Assembly: GCA_905182405.1 (NCBI GenBank)
Contig: CAJJBQ010000001.1
Coordinates: 1 to 64,000 of the forward strand
Length of the DNA stretch: 64,000 nt
Origin: Akkermansiaceae bacterium
GTDB lineage: Bacteria > Verrucomicrobiota > Verrucomicrobiia > Verrucomicrobiales > Akkermansiaceae
Direction of reading: 5' to 3'
Part shown: in pieces, positions 35,610 to 44,839 of the stretch
Numbering within the stretch: position 1 is the stretch's first letter
How the letters are laid out: every line of letters begins with the position of its first letter
Position numbers and translations under genes: made by a program
The notes under the pieces: model-generated
The model's database searches: none
What the model saw: only the letters and a program-made list of their open reading frames with translations
Told to the model about the DNA's origin: nothing

Positions 35610-35722
35610 AACTCCACCGGGGTAGGCCGGCTTACCTCCCCAGCCTTCGACCCATCCTTCACCACTGCCCAGCTAGAGTTCTCCTCACTCAAGGCTTCAT
35701 CAACCTGGGACAGCGCAACCTC

Positions 35723-37111
35723 CTAATTCTTCAGCCAGGGCTTGCGGGCATTCTTCTCAACTTCCGCATCCAACTCCAACATTCGCTTTTTCAAAACGGC
35801 CACCTTTTCAGGCTTCTTCTCAGCGAGATTCGTCTGCTCGCCGAGATCTGAAGTAAGATTAAAAAGAAGCACCTGGGTCTTTGCCTTCGGATTCTTCTTC
35901 GGGTTTCGAGGCCCCTTGATGAGGAGCTTGTAATCTCCCTGACGGATTCCCTGAATCGCACCTTGGGAGGTGTAATAGAGGAATTCATCCCGAGGCGAAT
36001 CGTTGCCTCCTTTGACGAGCGAGGAAATATCAAGACCGTCGATCTTCTGATCGTCTGGAAGGGGAGTCCCGGTCAGTGAGGCAATCGTCGGAAGAAGGTC
36101 GATCGTTCCGCAAAGCTGATCGCAAGTCGTTCCCGCCGGAACGCGACCCGGTGCCCACATCACACAAGGAACCCGCTGCCCGCCTTCGAAGGTCGTTCCT
36201 TTTCCATCACGCAACGGACCAGCCGACCCGCCGTGATGTTTGAACTGAAGCCAAGGGCCGTTATCCGTCGTGAAGATGAGATAGGTATTCTCCCCCAGCT
36301 TTGATTCCCGAAGAAGATCGGCAATGCGACCCACCTGCTGGTCGATGTGCTCAATGACATTGATGTAAGCACGCTTGGGATCGGCATCACGCACCTCATC
36401 CGGGACGTAAAGCGGGATGTGCGGCATTGAATGCGGTAAGTAGAGGAAGAAGGGCTTATCCTGATTCGCTTTGATAAATTCGATCGAACGATCGGTATAG
36501 CGCCGCGTCACCGTCCGCTGATCCACCGGGAGCTCGACGATTTTTTCATTCTCCATGAGCGGAGTCTTCCACTTTGTCAGAGTGGACTCCGGATCATTCC
36601 AAAGCGCATCCATCCCAGCATGTCCACCCTTGGGCTTCCCCTTGTTGTCGGGGTGATTCATGTCATTCGAGTAAGGAATGCCGAAGTAGGTATCGAAGCC
36701 ATTCTGCTGCGGCAACGTTTCAGGATGATGCCCCAGATGCCACTTTCCGAAGCAAGCCGTCGCATAGCCTTGGGACTTCAGATGATCGGCAATGGTGTGC
36801 TCGGTGGGATTCAGGCCTTTTGTCGAAGAAGGAAAGAGAACATGTTGATGCATTCCAATGCGCTTCGGATAACATCCCGTCAAGAGCGCCGCGCGCGAAG
36901 GAGTGCACACCGGGGAGGCCACCATGAAGTTGGTAAACTTCCGACCTTCTTTCGCCAGCCGGTCAATATTGGGCGTCTTGATTGTCTTCGAGCCGAAGCA
37001 CCCTAGGTCCCCGTAGCCCTGATCATCGGTGAAGATGATGATGAAATTGGGCTTATCTTTGGCGAAAGCAGAGAACGAAAGAACGAGGAAGAGGGTAAAA
37101 TATTGAGTCAT
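35723..37111 (-). CDS. Secreted formylglycine-dependent sulfatase
   Basis: A 462-residue sulfatase with signal peptide (YFTLFLVLSFSAFA), FIIIFTDDQGYGDLGCFG, the canonical formylglycine motif CTPSR at residues 69-73 (CTPSRAALLTG), FGKWHLG, FFLYLPHSMPHIPL and IFTTDNGPWLQF. The C-terminal subdomain is complete (LLFNLTSDLGEQTNLAEKKPE). It is arylsulfatase A/S1-like; the glycan substrate is unknown. It is the first visible gene of its transcript, following the helicase-like gene on the same strand. Confidence 0.93.
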   Translation of the reverse strand: MTQYFTLFLVLSFSAFAKDKPNFIIIFTDDQGYGDLGCFGSKTIKTPNIDRLAKEGRKFTNFMVASPVCTPSRAALLTGCYPKRIGMHQHVLFPSSTKGLNPTEHTIADHLKSQGYATACFGKWHLGHHPETLPQQNGFDTYFGIPYSNDMNHPDNKGKPKGGHAGMDALWNDPESTLTKWKTPLMENEKIVELPVDQRTVTRRYTDRSIEFIKANQDKPFFLYLPHSMPHIPLYVPDEVRDADPKRAYINVIEHIDQQVGRIADLLRESKLGENTYLIFTTDNGPWLQFKHHGGSAGPLRDGKGTTFEGGQRVPCVMWAPGRVPAGTTCDQLCGTIDLLPTIASLTGTPLPDDQKIDGLDISSLVKGGNDSPRDEFLYYTSQGAIQGIRQGDYKLLIKGPRNPKKNPKAKTQVLLFNLTSDLGEQTNLAEKKPEKVAVLKKRMLELDAEVEKNARKPWLKN

Positions 37112-37163
37112 CGCGGGATCTAAAAGAACGGTTGAAAAACGGGAAATGTTGCAGGCGGGAGGC

Positions 37164-37790
37164 TTATTTTTTGCGGGTTCGCCCCGTCTTCCGGCGGGGA
37201 CCTTTATTCTTCAGCTTCGGTTTCTTATGCTGAAGGGGCTTCGAATTCGTTTTATTCGAGCGATCCACCTGACCAACAAGATCTTTCCCTGTTCGCGGCT
37301 GATCGTCGTAGGCAAAACCTTCCGCAGTCCGGCGAGGCAATTTTTCGCCGACCAATTCTTCAAGCTTGCCCAATAAATTCAAATCCTTCGGGCTCACAAA
37401 GGTCAAAACCTCTCCCCCTGCCTTCTGCACACAATCAACGCGTCGCAGGTAATCTTCGTCCAATTCATGGAACTCAAAGTGAATGACGTTCCGAACTCCC
37501 GCGATATCGAGAAGACGCACCACCGCTTCGGTTGCTACCAGCACGCGAATCTTGCCCTCTTTCAACTCCCGCAGACTGCGCTCCCGAAGTTCGATCTTCT
37601 TATTTCCGTGCAAAGAACCCACCGGAATCCCGGCCTTATTGAGCGAAGAAGTGAGCGCATGAACGGCGTCCCGGCTCCTTGAGAAGACGATCACGGTATG
37701 CAAGTCCTCCTCCGTCTCTAGCAGATGATGAAGGAGATCGGCCTTCTGATGTTCGAAGACTTCGTGGATGAATTGATTCTTGATTGGCAT
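37164..37790 (-). CDS. Stand-alone, degenerate C-terminal (RecA2) domain of a DEAD-box RNA helicase
   Basis: The protein begins directly with the second helicase lobe: HTVIVFSRSRDAVHALTSSL (motif IV region), VGSLHGNKK and RERSLRELKEGKIRVLVATEAVV (motif V region). The first lobe with Walker A and DEAD is absent and no remnant lies upstream. Motif VI, normally YvHRiGRtGR, reads YLRRVDCVQK, so the arginine finger pattern is lost. A lysine/arginine-rich tail (KKPKLKNKGPRRKTGRTRKK) would bind RNA. It is either a truncated relic still open for 208 codons or a repurposed RNA-binding protein; ATPase activity is not expected. Confidence 0.75.
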   Translation of the reverse strand: MPIKNQFIHEVFEHQKADLLHHLLETEEDLHTVIVFSRSRDAVHALTSSLNKAGIPVGSLHGNKKIELRERSLRELKEGKIRVLVATEAVVRLLDIAGVRNVIHFEFHELDEDYLRRVDCVQKAGGEVLTFVSPKDLNLLGKLEELVGEKLPRRTAEGFAYDDQPRTGKDLVGQVDRSNKTNSKPLQHKKPKLKNKGPRRKTGRTRKK

Positions 37791-37864
37791 TCCGACGGCA
37801 TCTCTGTAACCCAGAGCTAATCATTTGAAGATAAAATAAGATCTCCACTCATACTCTCGTCCCC

Positions 37865-38677
37865 ATGAAACTCCTCCTTCTCTTTTTAACGACCGCTCTC
37901 GCCGCCGCCGACCTCCACTTGGCCACCTTCAACATCCGCTACGCTGGCGGAGATAAAGGCGAGCGCAGCTGGGGCAATCGCCGTGAACTGGTCGCTGCCA
38001 CCATTCAGAAAATGGACCCGCAGATCATAGGCCTGCAGGAAGCACTTTGGGAACAAATCGCCTTTCTCGAGAAAGCCCTCCCAAACTACAACCGGGTCGG
38101 AGTGGGGAGAGCCGATGGCAAAAAGAAAGGGGAATTCTCGCCCATCTTCTACCGCAAAGATCAGTTCGAAGCGGTCAAGCACGGCACCTTCTGGCTCTCC
38201 GACACCCCTGAGGTTGCAGGTTCGATGACTTGGGACAATGTCTGCGAACGGGTCTGCACTTGGGCGATCCTCAAGCGAAAGAAAGATGAAAAAATCATCA
38301 CCGTCTTCAACACCCACTGGGATCACCGGGGCCAGGAATCGCGAATCAAATCCGTCGATCTCATTCTCGAACGCCTTAAACCTTATCTCGAGACCCAAGT
38401 CATTCTCATGGGCGACTTCAATGCCACCGAGGCCAACCCCGCACTCAAGAAGCTGACAGCTGCAAAATGGACCAATGCCTTTCTCTCACAACATGAAGAG
38501 GGCACCAACCGCGGCACCTTCCACTCATGGAATGGCAAAAGCTCCGCCACCGGCACCATCGACCATATTTTTCTTCTTGGAGACGCCAAGGTTAAAAAAG
38601 CATGGATCGAGCGCCATCACAGCGGAACCCAGTGGCCCTCCGATCATTTTCCGGTAGCCGCTATTCTTTCCGAGTAA
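37865..38677 (+). CDS. Secreted endonuclease/exonuclease/phosphatase-family protein
   Basis: A 270-residue single-domain EEP protein with signal peptide (LLLLFLTTALAAA). Motifs are LATFNIRYAG, IIGLQEALWEQ (metal Glu), FNTHWDHRGQESR, LMGDFNAT and the C-terminal WPSDHFPVAAIL (catalytic Asp-His). It resembles the exported DNase I-like hydrolases found in polysaccharide loci of this phylum. The stop codon is followed at once by repeat copy 2. It is divergent from the helicase-like gene. Confidence 0.9.
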   Translation: MKLLLLFLTTALAAADLHLATFNIRYAGGDKGERSWGNRRELVAATIQKMDPQIIGLQEALWEQIAFLEKALPNYNRVGVGRADGKKKGEFSPIFYRKDQFEAVKHGTFWLSDTPEVAGSMTWDNVCERVCTWAILKRKKDEKIITVFNTHWDHRGQESRIKSVDLILERLKPYLETQVILMGDFNATEANPALKKLTAAKWTNAFLSQHEEGTNRGTFHSWNGKSSATGTIDHIFLLGDAKVKKAWIERHHSGTQWPSDHFPVAAILSE

Positions 38678-38802
38678 TACCACTCCGCATTTTCTAAAAG
38701 AGACGAATGATGTTTCTAAATAGTTAGGAAATAGCCCTGCGCGTTGAAATCAAGAGCCGGTCGCTTTCTCGAAATGGCAGCGTGGATCCTCAGTTGTGGT
38801 GC
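38677..38802 (+). repeat. Dispersed intergenic repeat, copy 2
   Basis: Begins inside the stop codon of the EEP gene with ATACCACTCCGCAT and repeats the blocks of copy 1, including TCAAGAGCCGG and CGCTTTCTCGAAATGGCAGCG. It carries about 20 extra bases near the front. Same orientation as copy 1 relative to the window. Confidence 0.6.
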
Positions 38803-39032
38803 CCGAATATTCTGCGCACCCTCGCGTAGTCTGATTCCGTAAAATCTCTCCTGTTCCTTTCCCAAAGGAAGATCTCCTCAATAATTCGTCCCGCTAGATG
38901 GAATGTTCCCGCGGTTTTCTCTACTCTGAAGAATTGAAGTAACCATCGTCGCTTTTTCGCTTCAAAACGGCGCATTCAGATTTGAGCCTAAAATGAATCT
39001 CAAGGCTCCTTCTTTTTCACAAGGGCAATTCG
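38803..39032 (-). other. Intergenic region after repeat copy 2
   Basis: A minus-strand frame of about 60 codons (LLQFFRVEKTAGTFHLAGRI, DYARVRRIFG) runs from 38975 into the repeat. It reads somewhat like protein but has no recognised family and no clear ribosome-binding site; it may belong to the repeat element. The promoter-distal end of the CotH gene lies beyond. Confidence 0.3.
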
Positions 39033-41402
39033 CTAGCGCGCCAGCACCCGCAGGCGGGTAAAGAGCCGATCACTCAGCGCCGCTTGGTCAGGCGTTTCAT
39101 AAATGTAAGTCACGATCCCGTTGCCATCATGAGCCTCCTCATCCAGATCCAGCATCTCCCCGGCAGCCGCCCAATCATCCAGGTTGGATGAAACTTCGAT
39201 CGTGATGATCGCATCGTCAGCGGCAAGATTTCTTGGGAAGGTTAGCTTGAAACGGCCATCGTTTCCAACACTCGCTCGCAGAACGTCTTTTCCTTCTCCG
39301 GCATCCGAGTCACTCGTCCCCAGCGCATACTCCGCAAAGGCCGTCACCCCATCGCCATCGAGGTCCGCGTTGGGATCGCCCACAAAGGCAATCGCGTCGC
39401 CCGCTCCCGCACTTCCGGAAGCGCTCACGCTGGGCCGCCAGTTCCCTGCCAATCCTTCATCAGGATCTGATTCCGGGGCCACCAGAACCAGACTGGGACC
39501 AGCCCCATCCGAAGATTCAGGCCAAGGAAACTTGTTGTTATAAGTGAAATCACTAATGACGCCAAATTGTCCACTCAACTCAAGCTGTTCCCCATTTCCC
39601 GAAAGCCCGGTGTCATTGGCAAACTCTCCCGCGATCAGATTAGCGAGGCCTGCGCCATAGCGAGAAAGGAAGGCCGCTTGATTCCGAACCACCAAGACCC
39701 GCTCCCCCGGCCCAAGCACCGTGACCGCCGAACCCGTAAAATCGAAATCCAATCCATCCGTGAATAACACCGCGGTCAGATCGATCTGAGCATTGGAAAT
39801 ATTGAGTAGCTCAATGTATTCAAAAAAGGAATCGTCGTCATACCCCGCCGCGATCTCACCCTGGGTCGGCCCCTCGGGATCATACATGATTTCGGAAATC
39901 ACAAGATTCGTGCTGTCGGCAATTTCTGCCCCGATGACAAAAGTCGCCAAAGCGGGCGCTCCCCACTCCTGACCGTCATAGGCCCGGGCCATCACGGTGG
40001 TCGTCCCGGTGAGCGTGGCCATCGATCCTTGCACCGCCGAAGCAGAAGGACTTCCCCCGGCCGCCCGAGGATCGCTTCCATCAAGGGTGTAGTAAACATT
40101 CCCCTGTCCGGCGCTCATCGAGAGTTGGTAGTTCTCCGCAACCATTCCCCCGTTTTGACTCAAAGTTGGTGGGCCGAAAAATTGTGAATCGATCCACTCA
40201 GCCCGCACTTCCAACCAGCCCCGGAGATGGGAAACTTCTTTCGCCCAGCCACTCGTTCCACCCGCTGAGAAGTAAGGACCCGAAGAGACGCCCGGCCGAA
40301 GAGACGTCCAACGCGTGAAATTTCGTGCCTGGGCCTCAGTCAGCTCCGTCGACATTCCATCAATGATCGAGTTGATATTACTCAAAGAAAACTCATCCAA
40401 TCGTAGCGAATACCAGCGATCAATGATCTTTTGAAAAATATCCGGACGCTCCGTAATGAGCTGGGGATTGGCCATGTTTTTGGTATTGTCCTGCGACGTA
40501 TTGAACCCAAAAAGCAAACCAAACCACTGGTGCTGATTATCAAACCAAGTGGAACTCGTGTCATTCGTATTCGCTTCCCAACGGAGAGGATTGTTATCCC
40601 GCCCATCCGTCGATCCCATCGTCCGATCATAATCCCAGATTGGGCCGGCAATCATTTTTCCCTCTTTGTCCTTATGGAAAAACTGACTAAGGCGCCCCCA
40701 ATCCGGATCCATCACGAGAATATTGAGCCAGAAGTGATCGACGAAGGAATCGACATCAAGATACTCTGAAAAATGCTTCCCGGTCGTCGGATGAATCCCA
40801 TTGCTGTCCCGAAGCGCAGCCGTGATTTCATTGCTATAATCGCTAATGTAAGACTTCTGCTCTGTGGAGATCTCCCCCGCACCAGGATCCACATTCACCA
40901 ATCGTTGATTGAACCCACTCACCGTAAAGGTCGATTCGTCTGAGTTCGAGCGATCATGCTTAAGAATATAGCCTCCCGTGATATCGGGATCATTGTTCTC
41001 CCAAAGGTTGAGCTTCGAGATATCGACACGATCATCGCCCTGCTTGATCTTCTCCATGAAGGTGTAGACTCCAAAGTAATCGCCCGCGACAACCTCTCCC
41101 CCATTGGCATCATTGAAAAGCTCCACAAAGCGGGTTTTGCTAGCCCATTGACCCACTTCGTTACTCAACTGGTAGATGAAAGGATTCCTCATCAACGACA
41201 GATCGAAGGTATAACGCGCATTCAAAATCCAGTCCGCCTCCTTCGCGAAATCGAGTGGTTGAACATCCTTGTCCTCATTGAAATCATCCCAGCTTTCAAA
41301 AGGACATGCCGTACTTCGGAAAGTTCGCAGAACTAGATCCTCGCTTCTTATAACCACCCCGCGTTGAGAGGGTCGGCTCCGAATTAAAGGTCGTTCGACC
41401 AC
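39033..41402 (-). CDS. CotH-kinase/lamin-tail surface protein: C-terminal part (frameshifted)
   Basis: Continues the protein that starts at 42876. From about the twentieth codon onward it matches the CotH kinase fold: ADWILNARYTFDLSLMRNPF, FVELFNDANGGEVVAGDYFGVYTFMEKIKQGDDRVDI, GGYILKHDRSN and GPIWDYDRTMGSTDGRD. Then follow a chitobiase/FN3-like segment, a lamin-tail domain (LVISEIMYDPEGPTQGE) and a C-terminal domain ending FTRLRVLAR. The first residues of this ORF are out of frame with real protein; the true join is at AAAA 41298-41301, where removing one base yields GMSFESWDDF and a 1280-residue protein. Role: large extracellular protein; CotH relatives can phosphorylate secreted proteins. 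Confidence 0.85.
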   Translation of the reverse strand: MVERPLIRSRPSQRGVVIRSEDLVLRTFRSTACPFESWDDFNEDKDVQPLDFAKEADWILNARYTFDLSLMRNPFIYQLSNEVGQWASKTRFVELFNDANGGEVVAGDYFGVYTFMEKIKQGDDRVDISKLNLWENNDPDITGGYILKHDRSNSDESTFTVSGFNQRLVNVDPGAGEISTEQKSYISDYSNEITAALRDSNGIHPTTGKHFSEYLDVDSFVDHFWLNILVMDPDWGRLSQFFHKDKEGKMIAGPIWDYDRTMGSTDGRDNNPLRWEANTNDTSSTWFDNQHQWFGLLFGFNTSQDNTKNMANPQLITERPDIFQKIIDRWYSLRLDEFSLSNINSIIDGMSTELTEAQARNFTRWTSLRPGVSSGPYFSAGGTSGWAKEVSHLRGWLEVRAEWIDSQFFGPPTLSQNGGMVAENYQLSMSAGQGNVYYTLDGSDPRAAGGSPSASAVQGSMATLTGTTTVMARAYDGQEWGAPALATFVIGAEIADSTNLVISEIMYDPEGPTQGEIAAGYDDDSFFEYIELLNISNAQIDLTAVLFTDGLDFDFTGSAVTVLGPGERVLVVRNQAAFLSRYGAGLANLIAGEFANDTGLSGNGEQLELSGQFGVISDFTYNNKFPWPESSDGAGPSLVLVAPESDPDEGLAGNWRPSVSASGSAGAGDAIAFVGDPNADLDGDGVTAFAEYALGTSDSDAGEGKDVLRASVGNDGRFKLTFPRNLAADDAIITIEVSSNLDDWAAAGEMLDLDEEAHDGNGIVTYIYETPDQAALSDRLFTRLRVLAR

Positions 41403-42876
41403 TCACCGGGTCCGGCTCGTAAATCAGCATGAAGACATCCCTTCGAAGCGAAGAACTCGAGGAAAACGGCGCGCCCCCTCCAAAGGTCGACAGCAAAACC
41501 ACGGGAAGATCGGAAGAAAAATTCTCCTCGGACGCGGCCATCTTCATGTAGCCCTCGCTTCTTCCCTGACCCGGTAGAGCCCCCTGACGAAAGGCCCGAG
41601 ATCGCACAAGAGTCGAGCCATCGATCGTGATGGGCCCTGAGTATTCCGGAGAAATATTAGCAAGATCGTTGGTCGGCAAAGTACCATCCAAGGTATAATA
41701 AATCGTCGCCTCAGGCTCATCAACACTCAGTGTTAGCTCAAATGTTTCCATAAAAGCACGACTCGTCACACTCACTTGGACCTCTCCCGGAGGAGCGGCA
41801 CTTGGGGAACCATTAACCATCCCGGGCGTAGTCACTTCGAAGTAGCCCAACTCCGCAGGAGCATTGGAATCTTGGGTCTCGCCCAGAAGTTCTGGGATAA
41901 TGATGAAATCCGAACTCCCCGCTGAGCTGTTCATCGCCTGAATCGCGAGCATGTTTTCGCCGGTCACTAGATTTCCAGCAAAGTTGACTGAATGATTTTC
42001 GAAGGGATCACCAACCCTTACTTCTTCTCCCGAACTTGCCCTCGAATCAAAAAGAAGCGGATTGCGATCATTCTTGGCTCCGATCTGAACTCCGTTGAGC
42101 CAGACCACATAACCGTCATCGACCTTGGCCCGAAAAAACATTGAGGCAATCTGCGCCGGGTCATCGATCTGAAAAGGCATCCTCATAAACACCGAAGCAT
42201 TCACTCCCTTCATCACGCCCTCCAAGTCTCCATCCGCCGCAATTTCATCTCCCACGGACGTGCTATATCCCCAACCCATCGCGGAATGAGCCGGTGTCCA
42301 GGTTTGGTCATCGAAATTGGCCATCTTCCACGAATCTCCGATTTCCTCCGTCGGAATCAAATAGTTCAAGGGGGCTCCCACCGGAACAAAGACCGCCGCA
42401 ACCCGCGATCCGCCTACTCCCAGTCCATAAGAAATATCAGGATACTGCTGGGGATACTCCGGACTGAATGAGTCCTCAATGGAACTCCCGTCAGGCTCAA
42501 TCAGGGCGAGATACTCACCATCGATATCGAGCGAAAAGTTCGTGTGCAGCTCGGACCCGACAACCGCCCGATCTTTTCTCGAAGCGAAGACCAAAATCGC
42601 CCCGCCTCCTGGAACCGTCACATCAGGAAAAGTCCACTTCGTCGGATTCAGAGGGGCATCGGTGAGCGAATAGCCATTCAGCGACTCTGCCGTCGTCCCG
42701 GTATTTCGGATCTCGATCCAGTCCGCCGGAAAGCCATCTTCATCGGTCACAGAAATCCCGGAATTCTCGGCAAGAAACTCGCCAATAATGAACTCTCCTT
42801 GCGAAAAACTAGTGAGGAGAAGACCGAAAAGGACAGCGAGACCGGAGGAAAAAGAGAAGTGCTTCATGATTTTCAA
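41296..42876 (-). CDS. CotH-kinase/lamin-tail surface protein: N-terminal part (frameshifted)
   Basis: A signal peptide (SSGLAVLFGLLLTSFSQG) is followed by a lamin-tail domain (IIGEFLAENSGISVTDEDGFPADWIEIRNTG). A beta-sandwich region with MFFRAKVDDGYVVWLNGVQIG and a chitobiase/FN3-like repeat (ATIYYTLDGTLPTND) come next, and then the beginning of CotH (TLSTRGGYKKRGSSSANFPKYGMSF). Translation stops there by a TGA created by a fourth T in the coding-strand T-run. This domain order (LTD, chitobiase/FN3-like repeat, CotH, LTD) is common in Verrucomicrobia and Planctomycetes exported proteins. Confidence 0.85.
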   Translation of the reverse strand: MKIMKHFSFSSGLAVLFGLLLTSFSQGEFIIGEFLAENSGISVTDEDGFPADWIEIRNTGTTAESLNGYSLTDAPLNPTKWTFPDVTVPGGGAILVFASRKDRAVVGSELHTNFSLDIDGEYLALIEPDGSSIEDSFSPEYPQQYPDISYGLGVGGSRVAAVFVPVGAPLNYLIPTEEIGDSWKMANFDDQTWTPAHSAMGWGYSTSVGDEIAADGDLEGVMKGVNASVFMRMPFQIDDPAQIASMFFRAKVDDGYVVWLNGVQIGAKNDRNPLLFDSRASSGEEVRVGDPFENHSVNFAGNLVTGENMLAIQAMNSSAGSSDFIIIPELLGETQDSNAPAELGYFEVTTPGMVNGSPSAAPPGEVQVSVTSRAFMETFELTLSVDEPEATIYYTLDGTLPTNDLANISPEYSGPITIDGSTLVRSRAFRQGALPGQGRSEGYMKMAASEENFSSDLPVVLLSTFGGGAPFSSSSSLRRDVFMLIYEPDPVSGRTTFNSEPTLSTRGGYKKRGSSSANFPKYGMSF

Positions 42877-43063
42877 AGAAGGTAAGTTAGCCCCCGAAAA
42901 ACCATCTTGCCATCACTATTTCCTGACCCTGATCCGAGCGAACAGCGAGGTGAAGGAATCAACATATCCCCACTCTAGCGAGAAATTTTAAGTCTCCACG
43001 CCAGAAGTGGCCCACTTCGAGCGCTGAAGCCGAACTGCTCGGCGATGAATTTCTCCACCGTTA
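42877..43063. other. Promoter region of the CotH gene
   Basis: No coding potential is recognised between the CotH start and the minus-strand relic. GC content is lower than in the flanking genes. Confidence 0.3.
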
Positions 43064-43270
43064 TTAACGGTTGTCACGGTAGACGCCGATGACGGGAAGG
43101 CCGCGGCGGTAGGCTTCATCGATTCCAAATTGACTGTCGCCGAGGAGGATACGGGCGTCGAGGGCCAGAGGGATGTCGCAATTGTCGGGGAAGGTGGGAT
43201 TATAGTGAATTTCGGAGGGGAAGACTTCCGCTGGTTCGACGGGATCGGATGAGGTGACATTAAAGGAAGC
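43064..43270 (-). pseudogene. C-terminal relic of an unidentified protein
   Basis: The minus strand upstream of the SGNH gene carries a protein-like end: FNVTSSDPVEPAEVFPSEIH, then ALDARILLGDSQFGIDEAYRRG, LPVIGVYRDNR and stop. Further upstream the frame continues only as antisense of the SGNH gene, so the body of the protein is missing. No family is recognised. Confidence 0.35.
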
Positions 43271-43303
43271 TTGCCATCGCCCCCTGACAAAGGAGGCTCC
43301 GGG

Positions 43304-43993
43304 ATGTTCAAGACGATTTTCCTCATCGCCGCCCTCAGCACAACGGCCTTCGCCCAGAAAAAAGGAGCGATGGCTCCTATCACAGATATCGAGGGCCTTC
43401 CGCGCGTCCTCCTCATCGGTGACTCCATCTCCATCGGCTACACCGTCGATGTTCAGAAAGCCCTCCAAGGTAAAGCCAACGTCCACCGGCCCCTCACCAA
43501 CTGCGGACCCACCACCAAGGGGCTCAAAGAGCTCGACGCCTGGCTCAATACCGGCGGGAAAGATAAAAAATGGACCGTTATTCACTTCAATTGGGGCCTC
43601 CACGACCTCAAGTATATCAGCGGGAAAGGCGACAAGCTTAGCGCCGTGGATACTCCAAACAGCCACCAGCAAGTCGCTCCCGACGACTACCAAAAGAACC
43701 TCCGCACCCTCGTCCAGCGTCTCAAGAAAACCAAGGCCCACCTCATCTGGCGTAACACCACTCCCGTCCCAGAGGGAGCGAGAGGCCGCGTCGTCGGCGA
43801 TTCCAATAAATACAACAAGATTGCCGCCAAGATCATGACGGAGGAAGGCGTGGAAATCCACGACCTCTACGCCTTCGCCAAAAAGCACGCCTCCGAGATT
43901 CAGAGAAAGGCCGACGTCCACTACACCCCGGCAGGCTCCAGGAAACTCGCTCACGAAGTGGTCAAGGTCCTCAAAATTGAGGCCAAAAAGTAA
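43304..43993 (+). CDS. Secreted SGNH/GDSL-type esterase
   Basis: A 229-residue hydrolase with signal peptide (IFLIAALSTTAFA). The catalytic serine lies in VLLIGDSISIGY (block I), the glycine block is weak, the asparagine block may be NWGLHD, and the Asp-His pair is DVHYTPAGSRKLA (block V). An AGGAGG Shine-Dalgarno lies eight bases before ATG 43304, deciding this start over one eleven codons upstream. In glycan-degradation neighbourhoods such enzymes often remove acetyl groups from pectin or xylan; next to a PL10 lyase and sulfatases that role is plausible. It is probably cotranscribed with the DUF1080 gene 40 bases downstream. Confidence 0.88.
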   Translation: MFKTIFLIAALSTTAFAQKKGAMAPITDIEGLPRVLLIGDSISIGYTVDVQKALQGKANVHRPLTNCGPTTKGLKELDAWLNTGGKDKKWTVIHFNWGLHDLKYISGKGDKLSAVDTPNSHQQVAPDDYQKNLRTLVQRLKKTKAHLIWRNTTPVPEGARGRVVGDSNKYNKIAAKIMTEEGVEIHDLYAFAKKHASEIQRKADVHYTPAGSRKLAHEVVKVLKIEAKK

Positions 43994-44033
43994 GCCTGAA
44001 AGGGTTCCGCACATCTCCTCGTAAAAAGAGGCC

Positions 44034-44695
<662 letters not shown>

Positions 44696-44699
<4 letters not shown>

Positions 44700-44714
44700 T
44701 CCACGTAGGATTAC
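44696..44714. terminator. Hairpin at the 3' end of the DUF1080 gene
   Basis: GTAATCC-ACGTA-GGATTAC is a perfect 7-bp stem overlapping the stop codon, between convergent genes. No clear U-tract follows. Confidence 0.35.
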
Positions 44715-44747
44715 CAAAGCGCCAACTCGAGAGAGAGATCTGTGCTA

Positions 44748-44768
44748 AGAATCCTCCATCTGGATTCT
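44748..44768. terminator. Second hairpin in the same convergent gap
   Basis: AGAATCC-TCCATCT-GGATTCT, a perfect 7-bp stem followed by CTTCGTC, lies midway between the DUF1080 gene and the convergent pectate lyase. It shares the ATCC/GGAT stem core with the preceding hairpin. Confidence 0.35.
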
Positions 44769-44839
44769 CTTCGTCACAATTTAGCGCGTTGAACCCACGC
44801 GCATCCCGATCCTATCATCCGTGATACGTATGTGCTCTC

